Shown here one piece after another: positions 8,164-17,031 of a stretch of DNA of 57,251 nt. The notes beneath the pieces were generated by a model. That model made no database searches, was not told where the DNA came from, and saw only the letters and a list, made by a program, of their open reading frames with translations. Position numbers and translations under genes: made by a program. The stretch covers positions 1-57,251 of the forward strand of contig NZ_JAKILG010000030.1 in the NCBI RefSeq assembly GCF_023283765.1, read 5' to 3'. Position 1 is the stretch's first letter, and each line of letters begins with the position of its first letter. The DNA comes from Shewanella profunda (lineage in GTDB: Bacteria > Pseudomonadota > Gammaproteobacteria > Enterobacterales > Shewanellaceae).

Positions 8164-9669
8164 ATGAACGTGATGAATATTAAACGGATCGCTGCAGCTA
8201 TTTCCTGCAGTTTAATGACGGTTGTGGCCCATGCTGCAGTCTTACCCGCAACGCAAACAGATAGCCAATGGTTTAAAGATAGTGCAGCAAACGTGGCAGC
8301 TAAAGCCCAAGTTGAAACCCAAAAAACCGCTAAAAATGTGATTCTCTTTGTCGGTGATGGCATGGGTGTGTCGACGTTAACCGCTGCACGAATTTTTCAG
8401 GGGCAACAACAGCCAGGCAATCAAGGTGGTGAGGAAGGCTTTTTAAGCTTCGAGCAATTTCCACATACCGCATTGGTGAAAACCTATAACACTAACCAAC
8501 AGACACCTGATTCGGCCGGCACTATGACCGCCATGACGACTGGGGTTAAGACTAAGGCGGGTATTATTTCGATTTCGGATACCAGTTTACGTGGTAACTG
8601 TCTGTCTTCTAAGGGGAATGAATTAGTGACTCTGGTCGACCTTGCCAATGCGAAAGGCTTATCGACTGGGATCATCAGCACGGCGCGCTTGACGCATGCA
8701 ACGCCAGCAGCGGCCTATGCTAAATCTCCAGAACGCGATTGGGAAGGGGACGCAAATTTACCCGCCGAAGCTGTGGCCAATGGTTGTACCGATATCGCGA
8801 GCCAGCTTGTGATGCGCGATGAGGCCAATGCGCTAACTGTGGCATTAGGCGGTGGTCGTAGTTACTTCCTACCTAAGGAAATCACCGACGGCGAGAACAA
8901 GGCCGGTAAACGCAAAGATGGTAAAGATTTAACGAAAACTTGGGTCGATAGCTTTAGTAAAGCGGCCTACGTATGGGACAAGAAAGGCTTCGATGCCGTC
9001 GATGTCGCGAATACGGATCACTTGCTCGGTTTATTTAACCCATCACATATGGAGTATGAAGCGGACCGCGCCGACGATGTGGCGGGTGAGCCCTCACTCA
9101 CAGAAATGACCACTAAATCCCTCGAAATGTTAAAGAAGAACGATAAGGGCTACTTGTTGATCGTCGAATCTGGCCGTATCGATCATGCTCACCATGCTGG
9201 CAATGCCAGCCGAGCATTGAGCGATGCCGTCGAGTTATCCAATGCCGTTAAGGCTGCGATGGATGCGACGAGCAGCGACGATACTCTGATCATGGTCACC
9301 GCCGATCATAGCCATGTGTTCACTATTGCCGGTTATCCAAAACGCGGTAACCCTATCTTAGGTTTAGTGCATAACGTCGATGGTTCGTTAGCGACAGCGA
9401 ATGACAACAAGCCTTACACCACGCTGGCATATACCAATGGTCCTGGTGCTGTGGTGGGTGTTCGTGACGACTTAACCTCTGTCGATACGCAAAATAAAGA
9501 CTTCATGCAACAAGCGCTTATCCCAATGGAAAGTGAGACTCACGCCGGTGAAGACATCAGCCTACATGCCAGAGGTCCAGGTTCAAATCTGGTTCAGGGC
9601 GTGATTGAGCAGAACGTGATCTTCCACATTATCAACCAAGCGCAGCAGCTTGGCGGCACTAAGTACTAA
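8164..9669 (+). CDS. phoA: Alkaline phosphatase (PhoA family), secreted
   Basis: About 501 residues with a signal peptide ending AHA. Family motifs are in order: FVGDGMGVST (first metal Asp), PDSAGTMTAM (nucleophile Ser after Asp), ESGRIDHAHHAGN and ADHSHVF (Zn ligands), and ETHAGEDI (late His ligand). It hydrolyses phosphate monoesters in the periplasm. No strong ribosome binding site is visible. ATG 8164 and ATG 8173 are both possible, as is GTG 8161. The next gene is a clear paralogue starting 40 bp later, so the two probably form an operon. Confidence 0.9.
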   Translation: MNVMNIKRIAAAISCSLMTVVAHAAVLPATQTDSQWFKDSAANVAAKAQVETQKTAKNVILFVGDGMGVSTLTAARIFQGQQQPGNQGGEEGFLSFEQFPHTALVKTYNTNQQTPDSAGTMTAMTTGVKTKAGIISISDTSLRGNCLSSKGNELVTLVDLANAKGLSTGIISTARLTHATPAAAYAKSPERDWEGDANLPAEAVANGCTDIASQLVMRDEANALTVALGGGRSYFLPKEITDGENKAGKRKDGKDLTKTWVDSFSKAAYVWDKKGFDAVDVANTDHLLGLFNPSHMEYEADRADDVAGEPSLTEMTTKSLEMLKKNDKGYLLIVESGRIDHAHHAGNASRALSDAVELSNAVKAAMDATSSDDTLIMVTADHSHVFTIAGYPKRGNPILGLVHNVDGSLATANDNKPYTTLAYTNGPGAVVGVRDDLTSVDTQNKDFMQQALIPMESETHAGEDISLHARGPGSNLVQGVIEQNVIFHIINQAQQLGGTKY

Positions 9670-9709
9670 TCAAGTATTAGTCACTGAGCCCTCACTTTTG
9701 GAGCAAAAA

Positions 9710-11350
9710 ATGAATAAGAAATTACTGGTAGTCGCGATTTCAGCCATGCTGGGTTTAGCCGCATGCGGTAGCGATGGTGATAACGGCACTGCAGGAACCG
9801 ATGGTTCAAATGGCAACAATGGGTCAAATGGTAGCAATGGTAAAGACTGGACCGCAGTCAATCAGTGGTATGTCGATGCACAAGCTCGCGTGACGAAAGC
9901 CGAAGGCTTAACCGTGAACAATGATGTTGGCGCCGCGAAAAACCTGATCCTGTTTGTGGGTGACGGTATGGGCATATCGACAATTACCGCCGCGCGTATT
10001 TTAGAGGGGCAGTTAAAGGGTAAAACGGGCGAAGAAAACGCCTTATCCTTTGAGACCTTGCCCTATGTTGGTTTAGCAAAAACCTATAACGTCGACGGCC
10101 AAACGCCGGATTCTGCTGGCACTATGTCGGCTATGGTGACGGGCGTTAAAACGGATGTGGGCGTGATTTCGCAGGCCGAAGGCGTAGTACGTGCTAACTG
10201 TGCCTCGACCAAAGATCAAAATCTAGTGACCTCCTTAGAGCTTGCCGCCATGGCGGGTATGGCTACAGGCGTGGTGACGACTGCGCGCTTAACCCACGCG
10301 ACGCCTGCGGCAGCCTATGCCCATGTGCCGGACCGTGATTGGGAGGCGGATTCAAACCTGCCCGCCGAAGCAGTGACCAATGGCTGCAAAGATATTGCCG
10401 CGCAAATGCTGGACTTTAACTACGGCACTGGTCTGAACGTGATGATGGGCGGTGGACGCCGCACTTTTATTCCTAAGACGACTATCGATCCAGAAGGTAA
10501 AGCGGGTAAACGCAACGACGGCCGTGACCTAACGGCCGAGTGGTTGGCGAAATACACTAATGCCGCCTATGTACAGGACAGGGATAGTTTCCTCAATGTG
10601 GATGTGGCGAGCACAGATCATTTACTCGGTCTGTTCAACTCATCCCATATGGAATACGACTATGATCGCATTGATGCGGGGGTGACTGGTGAGCCATCAC
10701 TGGCGGAAATGACGGCTAAGTCGATTGATATTTTGAAGAAAAACTCAAAAGGCTTCGTGCTGATCGTCGAAGCGGGTCGTATCGACCACGCTCACCATGC
10801 GGGTAACGCGGCGCGTGCCCTGCATGACACTATCGCCTTGTCTGAAGCAGTACGGGTCGCTATGGAAAAAACCTCGGCAAGCGATACCTTGTTAATGGTG
10901 ACGGCGGATCATAGCCATGTGTTCACCATCGCAGGCTATCCCACTCGCGGTAACCCGATTTTGGGGCTAGTGAAGTCGAACGATGCCAATGGCGTTGCCG
11001 AAGTCACCAACTCCACCGATGCTAACGGTTTGCCTTATACCACAGTCGGTTATGCTAACGGTGCGGGTTATGCGTCGCTGGCAACGGGCGGTGACGAACG
11101 TTACAACTTCCCAGTTGATGCCGGCCGTAAGGATTTGAACTTCGTGGATACACAAAGCGCAGGATTCCACCAAGAAGCCCTAGTGCCATTAAGCGATGAG
11201 ACCCATGCTGGTGAAGATGTGGCGATTTTTGCCCGCGGCCCAAGTGCCGATCTCATTCAAGGCACGGTCGAGCAGAACCATATTTTCCACGTGATGAACC
11301 GCGCGGCAAATTTGGTGGCTAAGGCCGAAGCGGCTATCGCGGCTAAGTAA
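9710..11350 (+). CDS. Alkaline phosphatase (PhoA family), predicted lipoprotein
   Basis: The first 20 residues form a lipoprotein signal with lipobox LAAC. A Gly/Asn/Ser-rich spacer of about 25 residues built on GSNG-like units follows and would hold the enzyme off the membrane. The catalytic domain has the same motifs as its neighbour (FVGDGMGIST, PDSAGTMSAM, EAGRIDHAHHAGN, ADHSHVF, ETHAGEDV). ATG 9710 is chosen because it gives the lipobox and has GGAG 6 bases upstream. It differs from the secreted copy in cell location, so the pair may split soluble and anchored activity. Confidence 0.9.
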   Translation: MNKKLLVVAISAMLGLAACGSDGDNGTAGTDGSNGNNGSNGSNGKDWTAVNQWYVDAQARVTKAEGLTVNNDVGAAKNLILFVGDGMGISTITAARILEGQLKGKTGEENALSFETLPYVGLAKTYNVDGQTPDSAGTMSAMVTGVKTDVGVISQAEGVVRANCASTKDQNLVTSLELAAMAGMATGVVTTARLTHATPAAAYAHVPDRDWEADSNLPAEAVTNGCKDIAAQMLDFNYGTGLNVMMGGGRRTFIPKTTIDPEGKAGKRNDGRDLTAEWLAKYTNAAYVQDRDSFLNVDVASTDHLLGLFNSSHMEYDYDRIDAGVTGEPSLAEMTAKSIDILKKNSKGFVLIVEAGRIDHAHHAGNAARALHDTIALSEAVRVAMEKTSASDTLLMVTADHSHVFTIAGYPTRGNPILGLVKSNDANGVAEVTNSTDANGLPYTTVGYANGAGYASLATGGDERYNFPVDAGRKDLNFVDTQSAGFHQEALVPLSDETHAGEDVAIFARGPSADLIQGTVEQNHIFHVMNRAANLVAKAEAAIAAK

Positions 11351-11448
11351 ACTTGACGCCGATGGTTAGCCCTAATGCTAGCCCTCGGCTTTTAGCCTAA
11401 GCGTTTACCAGAGCTTAGTTTTGCAAAGTTCAGCAAGAGAGAAATCGA

Positions 11449-12213
11449 ATGAAAAACCGTCTATTGGCGCTAATCTTATCCAGTGTGCTTCTGCCAACAC
11501 TTTCCCTATCAGCTACAGCACAGAGCCGCATGCTTGAGTCAAATAAAGGGACAAGTGTCGATTGTCCAACGCTTATTGCCGAACATTTAAAGGTTCAATA
11601 TCAAGTGACTAATGGCAAGGGCCAACAGTGGGAGATGACGCTGATCCGCAATGGACAAGATTTTATTATTCAGCGCGATGCTGCCACTTTTGAACAATGG
11701 ACGAGTCATGGTGAGTATGTGCGTTACTTTCCCGTTGAGAAACGCTCGGTCACTTATCGTAAGGGCGATCTACGGGCGCTGAATGTTCAGCACGATCGCG
11801 ATCAGTTGTACCATGTGGTATCACCAAAACTGCAGACACACATGGTAAAAACACAAGTGCAACAACTGGGGTGTTTTGAGACTCAAGGTTTTGCGGGCAA
11901 GGTCAATGGCTTAGAAAGCCAGCTGCTTTGGATTGATACTATCGGCCTACCATACCAATTTACCTTAGGTGCAACTCAGCCGAATTTGGATTATAAGCTG
12001 GTGATCGTTGAGCCCTTTAGCGGTGATGCCTATAGCGCATTAACCCAAGATTTTCAGGATATCGACTTTGCCGATGTGGGCGATAGCGAGTCCGATCCTT
12101 TTATCGCTAAGATGATCAATCAAGGCTTTATCGAACATGGCAGTTCAGGTTTTTACAACAGCGAAGGTCAAGCGATTGAAGCTCAGGGCGGCCATGGAAA
12201 CCATTCGCACTAA
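11449..12213 (+). CDS. Unrecognised exported protein with His-rich C-terminus
   Basis: A 254-residue protein with a clear signal peptide (residues 1-25, ending ATAQS). I do not recognise the mature part; it is rich in predicted beta strands and has two cysteines. It ends GGHGNHSH, a short Gly/His tail that could bind a transition metal. The gene lies 98 bp after the lipoprotein phosphatase on the same strand, so it may share that operon and act in the periplasm with Zn-dependent phosphatases. That link is inference only. Confidence 0.6.
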   Translation: MKNRLLALILSSVLLPTLSLSATAQSRMLESNKGTSVDCPTLIAEHLKVQYQVTNGKGQQWEMTLIRNGQDFIIQRDAATFEQWTSHGEYVRYFPVEKRSVTYRKGDLRALNVQHDRDQLYHVVSPKLQTHMVKTQVQQLGCFETQGFAGKVNGLESQLLWIDTIGLPYQFTLGATQPNLDYKLVIVEPFSGDAYSALTQDFQDIDFADVGDSESDPFIAKMINQGFIEHGSSGFYNSEGQAIEAQGGHGNHSH

Positions 12214-12402
12214 TATGCTTGACTGAAACTCCCGCCTTAGCCTGCACCATATATAGTGGACGTTTTGGTGTGGGCTGTGGGTAATGCTGCTTAGCAGACT
12301 CGTTTCTGCAATTATTTACTATTCCCACGGTGGCAATGACGACTAGAATGCATATCTAACTGGATATGCATTACGGAATTTTAGCGGCCAAAGCCTCAAG
12401 TT

Positions 12403-13233
12403 ATGAGTACTACAGCACCGATTGAAAACATCAACTATTGGCGTCATCCGAGCTTATCAGGTATTGAGTTGAGTCAGGCTAAGTTTACTCATTTCAGTTT
12501 TGATAAACATGTCCACTTGGATTATCACTTAGGCGTGGTTACCCAAGGCGTCCAGCAGTTTGTGAATAAGGGCAGCCGTTATCAGCTCGGGCAGCATAGT
12601 TTATCGACCTTAAACCCAGACGAAACCCACGACGGCCATAGCCGAGATGCCGAAGGTTATCGAGTTAAGGTGATGTCTATTCCCGTAGAATATATGAAAG
12701 AAGTGAGCCAAGAACTTGGCTTGAATGAGCACTTTTTTACTGCACCTATGGTGGATGACTCGATACTTTATCAATATTTTATTCAGCTACATGAGCTGTT
12801 AATTCAAGGCCAATGCACTGCGCTTGCTAGCGAGTCCCGTCTGCTGAGTTTTATTCACTTGCTGCTTGAACGCCATCCTAGCGGGATGATAAGGCTCAAT
12901 TCGCCGCAGGGTTTATCGAAATTACAGCTAGGCTTAGTTAAGCAGCGCATGCACGATGAGCCTTGGCACAATACTCAACTTGAAGCCTTAGCCAGTGAAG
13001 TTAACTTGAGTAAGTTTCAGTTTTTACGCCAGTTTAAACAGGCAGCAGGGATGACGCCCCACGCCTATCTTAAGCGAGTGCGCTTAGAGCTAGCAAAAAA
13101 ATCCTTATGCCATGGCACCTTAGTCGCTGATGTTGCGCAGCAGCTCGGGTTTTTCGATCAAAGTCATTTAAATAAAGCCTTTAAGCAAGCATTCTTACTC
13201 TCGCCAGTACAGTTCCAACGGCGCATGCTCTAG
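12403..13233 (+). CDS. AraC-family transcriptional regulator
   Basis: A 276-residue protein with an N-terminal AraC-type cupin (FSFDKHVHLDYHLGVVTQG, LNPDETHDGH) and a C-terminal pair of helix-turn-helix motifs (LEALASEVNLSKFQFLRQFK, then VADVAQQLGFFDQSHLNKAF with the family end SPVQFQRR). This layout is that of AraC regulators sensing small molecules. A LysE/RhtB exporter gene follows on the same strand about 110 bp later, a common pairing in which the regulator controls the exporter. The effector is unknown. Confidence 0.85.
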   Translation: MSTTAPIENINYWRHPSLSGIELSQAKFTHFSFDKHVHLDYHLGVVTQGVQQFVNKGSRYQLGQHSLSTLNPDETHDGHSRDAEGYRVKVMSIPVEYMKEVSQELGLNEHFFTAPMVDDSILYQYFIQLHELLIQGQCTALASESRLLSFIHLLLERHPSGMIRLNSPQGLSKLQLGLVKQRMHDEPWHNTQLEALASEVNLSKFQFLRQFKQAAGMTPHAYLKRVRLELAKKSLCHGTLVADVAQQLGFFDQSHLNKAFKQAFLLSPVQFQRRML

Positions 13234-13344
13234 TATTGCTCCGTCTTTTCAAAAACTGTCTTGCGGTGCAATTTATTACAATGCAGTCTTTGCCTGAGCT
13301 GCGATACTGGCCCTCGTTGTTTTCATTCGCGGAGCCGCATTTCT

Positions 13345-14052
13345 ATGGATTTATCCCTTTTACTGACCTTAGCCCTGATCCACTCCATCGCTTTAATTAG
13401 TCCAGGGCCCGATTTTGCTATTATGGTAAAGATTGCCACCCAGCAGCCGAGAAATACCGCCGTTGCCGCTGCGGTGGGGATTTCTGTGGCAATTTTAGCC
13501 CACACGATTTTGAGTCTAACGGGAGTCAGTCTTGTTATTAAGAGTTCGCACACTTTATATCTACTGGTTCAAATACTCGGTGCATCCTATTTAGCTTGGA
13601 TGGGATTGGGGGCTTTGCGTGCTGCTCTAGCGATATTTGCAAAATCGAAACAAACAGCTGGTGTGAATGAATGGGCTGCTGAAGGCGCTAATGATAGCGG
13701 CAGCGCAAAAGCTACGGCGACGCTAGCGTCTTTAGGTACATATATGTCACCTAAGCAAGGCTTTTTAACGGGATTTTACACCAATTTATTGAATCCAAAA
13801 GCGTTAGTGTTTTTCTTAACCTTGTTTTCTGCGTTGATCACTCCCAGCGTGACGGTAAGCACTAAAGTTGCCGCCGCCATGCTGCTCTTGTTCCTGTCGC
13901 TGATGTGGTTTGGTTTTCTTGCGGTAATGCTGTCTAAGGCGTGGGTGCAACTCAAATTACAACGATTAACGCCGATTATTGATGCGGTAATAGGCGTTAT
14001 TTTTATAGCAGTGGCGCTAGCGATTGTCTCAAGTTTGGTGTTTTCGGCTTGA
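13345..14052 (+). CDS. LysE/RhtB-family amino-acid exporter
   Basis: About 235 residues with six hydrophobic segments. It opens with the family pattern around SPGPDFAIMVK and has GASYLAWMGLGALRAA and NPKALVFFLTLFSA further on. The family exports amino acids or derivatives through the inner membrane. The ATG at 13345 follows GGAG and gives the usual N-terminus; an in-frame start 84 bases upstream would add an unlikely Cys-rich leader. The substrate cannot be told from sequence. The upstream AraC gene is the likely regulator. Confidence 0.85.
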   Translation: MDLSLLLTLALIHSIALISPGPDFAIMVKIATQQPRNTAVAAAVGISVAILAHTILSLTGVSLVIKSSHTLYLLVQILGASYLAWMGLGALRAALAIFAKSKQTAGVNEWAAEGANDSGSAKATATLASLGTYMSPKQGFLTGFYTNLLNPKALVFFLTLFSALITPSVTVSTKVAAAMLLLFLSLMWFGFLAVMLSKAWVQLKLQRLTPIIDAVIGVIFIAVALAIVSSLVFSA

Positions 14053-14125
14053 TGGAGTTTAAATCACTTGTGTTATTCTTGGTACTGGTTTTATTCGGGA
14101 TGTTTTTGGATTTAAAGGGAAAAAT

Positions 14126-14971
14126 ATGGCGCAAGTGTTATGGATTCTCCAAATCATCTCTAGGGGAGTTGTGCAAATTCAGCGGCTCAATACTCAAATA
14201 TTTCGTATGATATTACTGGGCTCATTAGGGGCGGCGATTAATGTCAGTGTAGTTAATGCGGCCGTTGCCGATACGCTTTTGCCACAGGAGTACATTCCGT
14301 TCGTTCAGGGATTTATTGATGCGGCAAAAGCACATGACCGTCAAGCTATTGCGGACTATATGGCCTATCCGGTAAAGCGTAAATATCCTATTCCTGCGAT
14401 TCAAACCCACGGGGAAATGCTCGCACGTTTTGACCAAGTATTTGATCCAAAAATCCTTGAGATAATAGCTCAATCTGAGGTTGAGGCCGATTGGCAGACT
14501 ATGGGGTGGCGCGGCATTATGTTGGGCCAAGGGACTGTGTGGATGGATTATGATGGCAAGATTATTCGTATCAACTATCAAACACCTGCTGAGGCCAAAC
14601 TTAAAGCTGAGCTTATTGCTAAGCAAAAAACAGCTCTGCACCATAGCGTGCGCGAGTTCGTCAATCCTGAGCTCGTGTGGCAGACCGCGAAGTTTGTGAT
14701 TCGAGTCGATAATATGGGTGATGATCAATACCGCTATGCTTCTTGGGCAAAGGGTAAGTTATTGAGTGAAAAGCCTGATTTAGTGCTTAATCAGGGCAAA
14801 CTCGTGTTTGATGGTAGCGGTGGTAATCACGCATTTCAATTTACAAGTGGCCCATACCACTATCTTTGTGAGGTTATCGCCTTGGGTGAACTTGGCAGCC
14901 CTGTAGGTGAGCTAGTTGTGTTTAAGAATGACCAAGTATTGCTACGCGAACCAGTACTGAAAGCAGAGTAG
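14126..14971 (+). CDS. Unrecognised exported protein
   Basis: A 281-residue protein with a hydrophobic stretch near residues 26-48 (ILLGSLGAAINVSVVNAAVA) that looks like a signal peptide after an unusually long N-terminus. A later start at the second ATG, near residue 28, would give a normal signal. The mature part has an alpha/beta region (FVQGFIDAAKAHDRQAIADYM) and then beta-rich sequence with Trp and Tyr. I recognise no domain. It has its own terminator and no obvious operon partner. Confidence 0.6.
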   Translation: MAQVLWILQIISRGVVQIQRLNTQIFRMILLGSLGAAINVSVVNAAVADTLLPQEYIPFVQGFIDAAKAHDRQAIADYMAYPVKRKYPIPAIQTHGEMLARFDQVFDPKILEIIAQSEVEADWQTMGWRGIMLGQGTVWMDYDGKIIRINYQTPAEAKLKAELIAKQKTALHHSVREFVNPELVWQTAKFVIRVDNMGDDQYRYASWAKGKLLSEKPDLVLNQGKLVFDGSGGNHAFQFTSGPYHYLCEVIALGELGSPVGELVVFKNDQVLLREPVLKAE

Positions 14972-14990
14972 TTCGTGTGTCAGTTTTAAG

Positions 14991-15026
14991 AAGAGCATTA
15001 AGCGATTTAGTTTAATGCTCTTTTTT
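14991..15026 (+). terminator. Rho-independent terminator
   Basis: AAGAGCATTAA and TTAATGCTCTT pair over 11 bp around a 10-base loop, followed by TTTT. Confidence 0.75.
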
Positions 15027-15101
15027 ATGGAGAGTCACTTAAGTTTTCGATAAGAATTTATCAATAGTCTGATGCTAAGAATCAGGCAATGGGATTGATG
15101 A

Positions 15102-15860
15102 ATGCTTAACCATATAAAAAACAATGTTGGGATGACATTTATCAGCTTTATAAAAGGGCATTTATTGATGCCACTTTTAGGTTTTGCTGTGCTCATTTTG
15201 GTGCTTGAATTGACTGATGCCGATATTAATGTCGCGCGTATAGTATTCAACTGGCAGGGTGGTATCGATTCTTGGCCGCTAAGGGGTTACTGGTTAACTG
15301 AAAATCTTCTCCATGTGGCTGGGCGTAATTTAGTGATTTTACTTGCTTTAACCCTATTGTTGGCGGTTGGCTTCAGTTTTCGCTTTGACACCATACGTCC
15401 ATATCGTAAGGGGCTAATCTATTTATTTTGCAGTGTATTGACTAGCGTATTGTTGGTCCGAGTAGGTAAAAATGTGACGCACATGACGTGTCCTTGGGAT
15501 GTGATTGAGTTTGGCGGCAGTATGATGCATTCATCCTTATTTGCTCGCTTACCTGCAGGGGCTACATTTGGTCAGTGTTTCCCCGGTGGACATTCTAGTG
15601 GTGGTTTTGCTTGGGTGGCAACTTATTACGTGCTGCGGGAATACTATCCCCGTTACGCCAAAACCGGCTTATTGTTTGGTATTCTCCTAGGCATCGTTTT
15701 TGGGGTTGCGCAGGAGTTACGCGGCGCACATTTCTTGAGCCATGATTTATGGAGTCTGGCAATAGCATGGACGTCAGCAAGCTTGCTTTACTACGGGTTC
15801 TTTCTCTGGAATTACAACATAAAAATACATAAAACAGTTGATATAACTTGTGGCTGTTGA
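15102..15860 (+). CDS. PAP2-family membrane phosphatase
   Basis: A 252-residue protein with about six membrane segments and the PAP2 signature: a region with IRPYRKG near residue 101, CFPGGHSSG near residue 161, and LRGAHFLSHDLWS near residue 206, which carries the last catalytic His and Asp. Such enzymes remove phosphate from lipids such as undecaprenyl-, phosphatidylglycerol- or lipid A-phosphates on the outer face of the inner membrane. The length and the CPWD stretch fit the lipid A phosphatase/phosphotransferase branch, but the substrate is inferred. Confidence 0.8.
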   Translation: MLNHIKNNVGMTFISFIKGHLLMPLLGFAVLILVLELTDADINVARIVFNWQGGIDSWPLRGYWLTENLLHVAGRNLVILLALTLLLAVGFSFRFDTIRPYRKGLIYLFCSVLTSVLLVRVGKNVTHMTCPWDVIEFGGSMMHSSLFARLPAGATFGQCFPGGHSSGGFAWVATYYVLREYYPRYAKTGLLFGILLGIVFGVAQELRGAHFLSHDLWSLAIAWTSASLLYYGFFLWNYNIKIHKTVDITCGC

Positions 15861-15863
15861 TGT

Positions 15864-15892
15864 TTCATACTCGCGCGTTTCGCGAGTATGAA
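15864..15892. terminator. 12-bp hairpin between convergent genes
   Basis: TTCATACTCGCG and CGCGAGTATGAA pair around a 5-base loop. It lies between the PAP2 gene (+) and the DUF2799 gene (-) and could serve both. Confidence 0.5.
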
Positions 15893-15923
15893 CTTGCCAG
15901 CTGAACTACAATCTCTTTTGTGG

Positions 15924-16472
15924 TTAAAATTTAAACTTGAACCGCATATTCCCTTGGTGTAGACGTGATCTCTCATCTAAAAGATGGCTTTTCTCATTCA
16001 GCAGGGTATTTTTTTGCTTCAATAACTCGGCTTTGTCGGTGAGACTATTTAGTGTGTTATTGATACTGCTTATTTCACTATCGATAGCATTTAAGCGGTC
16101 GGCGATTTCTGCCAAACGCTTATTCACCAGATACTGTTGATGTCCTTGGTTGTAGCGTTCGACAAATTGGTTATCGCTGCAGACACCGTAGTAACTTTCA
16201 CCTTCCAATCCCACGCGATAACCATTTTCAGGCAAACAATAATTGATGAGCCCTTGCTGATATCCTTGCTGCCACTGAGATGAATCCACTTTGAGATTAA
16301 ATTCGTGGCAATCCTTTTGATACTGATTGAGCCTCGCTGCCGTCGCTCCTCTGTTACCGTCTGCAAGCCCAAGGGTATACCAATCGCTGCTGCTACATTC
16401 TTCAAGGGAGAGACTCGTGCATTGGGTGAGACACAGAGCGCCAAGTGCTGAGGCAAGGTTTAAGTAACGCAT
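15924..16472 (-). CDS. DUF2799-type lipoprotein with C-terminal coiled coil
   Basis: A 182-residue protein with a signal peptide ending at Cys18 (LCLTQC), a probable lipobox. The middle has the DUF2799 repeat pattern (WYTLGLADGNRG, WQQGYQQGL, RYNQGHQQYL). Residues 120-170 form a heptad-rich coiled coil (LAEIADRLNAIDSEISSINN). The protein ends in Phe with alternating basic residues (MRFKFKF). The function is unknown; it is probably anchored to the outer membrane. Confidence 0.7.
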   Translation of the reverse strand: MRYLNLASALGALCLTQCTSLSLEECSSSDWYTLGLADGNRGATAARLNQYQKDCHEFNLKVDSSQWQQGYQQGLINYCLPENGYRVGLEGESYYGVCSDNQFVERYNQGHQQYLVNKRLAEIADRLNAIDSEISSINNTLNSLTDKAELLKQKNTLLNEKSHLLDERSRLHQGNMRFKFKF

Positions 16473-16654
16473 TCAGAAGATCTCAAGGGACACAGGTTGT
16501 AGAGTTGGATTAGAATAAGGACTCTGAAAGACGAGATCTAGTGATATATTTAGCTCTGATACGGTTATTTTGAAATGCAGGTAGCGTGCAAATGGAACCA
16601 AGTTAGGCGTTTGGGCTCTTAAATAAGCGTTGCTAATGATACTGTAGTAACCGA

Positions 16655-16760
16655 GTAAGCCGAGCTCAATAAGCAGTCCCTTCGCCTATGGAGGAGTTAT
16701 GTGTGTTTGCGTTTGATATCGGCTTAGGTGTCGACTATTCGGAATCGCCATTGAGTTTAT
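16655..16760 (+). repeat. Dispersed inverted-repeat-bounded element, copy 1
   Basis: It begins GTAAGCCGAGCTCAATAA and ends with GATATCGGCTTAGGTG and CCATTGAGTTT. A diverged copy lies on the minus strand at 56472-56596. In both copies the ends carry CTCAAT and ATTGAG in opposite orientation. It sits in a 560-bp gene-free stretch (16473-17031) in which I see no other feature beyond the RIO gene leader. Confidence 0.55.
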
Positions 16761-17031
16761 AAAATGATTTTTATCGAGAGGATTGGTGATTCATTTTTAT
16801 GTTTTATATTAAGGTGTGATACAGGAATTTAGGGTTAGTTTTCAGAATGTTCACATACTCCAATCTATGATAATTCTGCTATTGCGTTCCCATTTTGCAT
16901 GTTTTAGTTTTTACTTAATAATATTGTTTTTATCGAGAATCAACATAGCCCTTATCCGGCAGGAGACCGCTTTTATATGAAGATTTGTCCGCAGTATTCC
17001 ATCTCAAGCCTAAGTAAGGTATAAGGGCGCT

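Noticed and set aside
14225..14728. 167-codon open frame on the minus strand
   Set aside because: Antisense to the exported protein at 14126-14971; sequence has no recognisable family or signal.
16681..16762. 24-codon ORF inside the dispersed repeat
   Set aside because: The frame is not kept in the second copy, so it is probably not coding.
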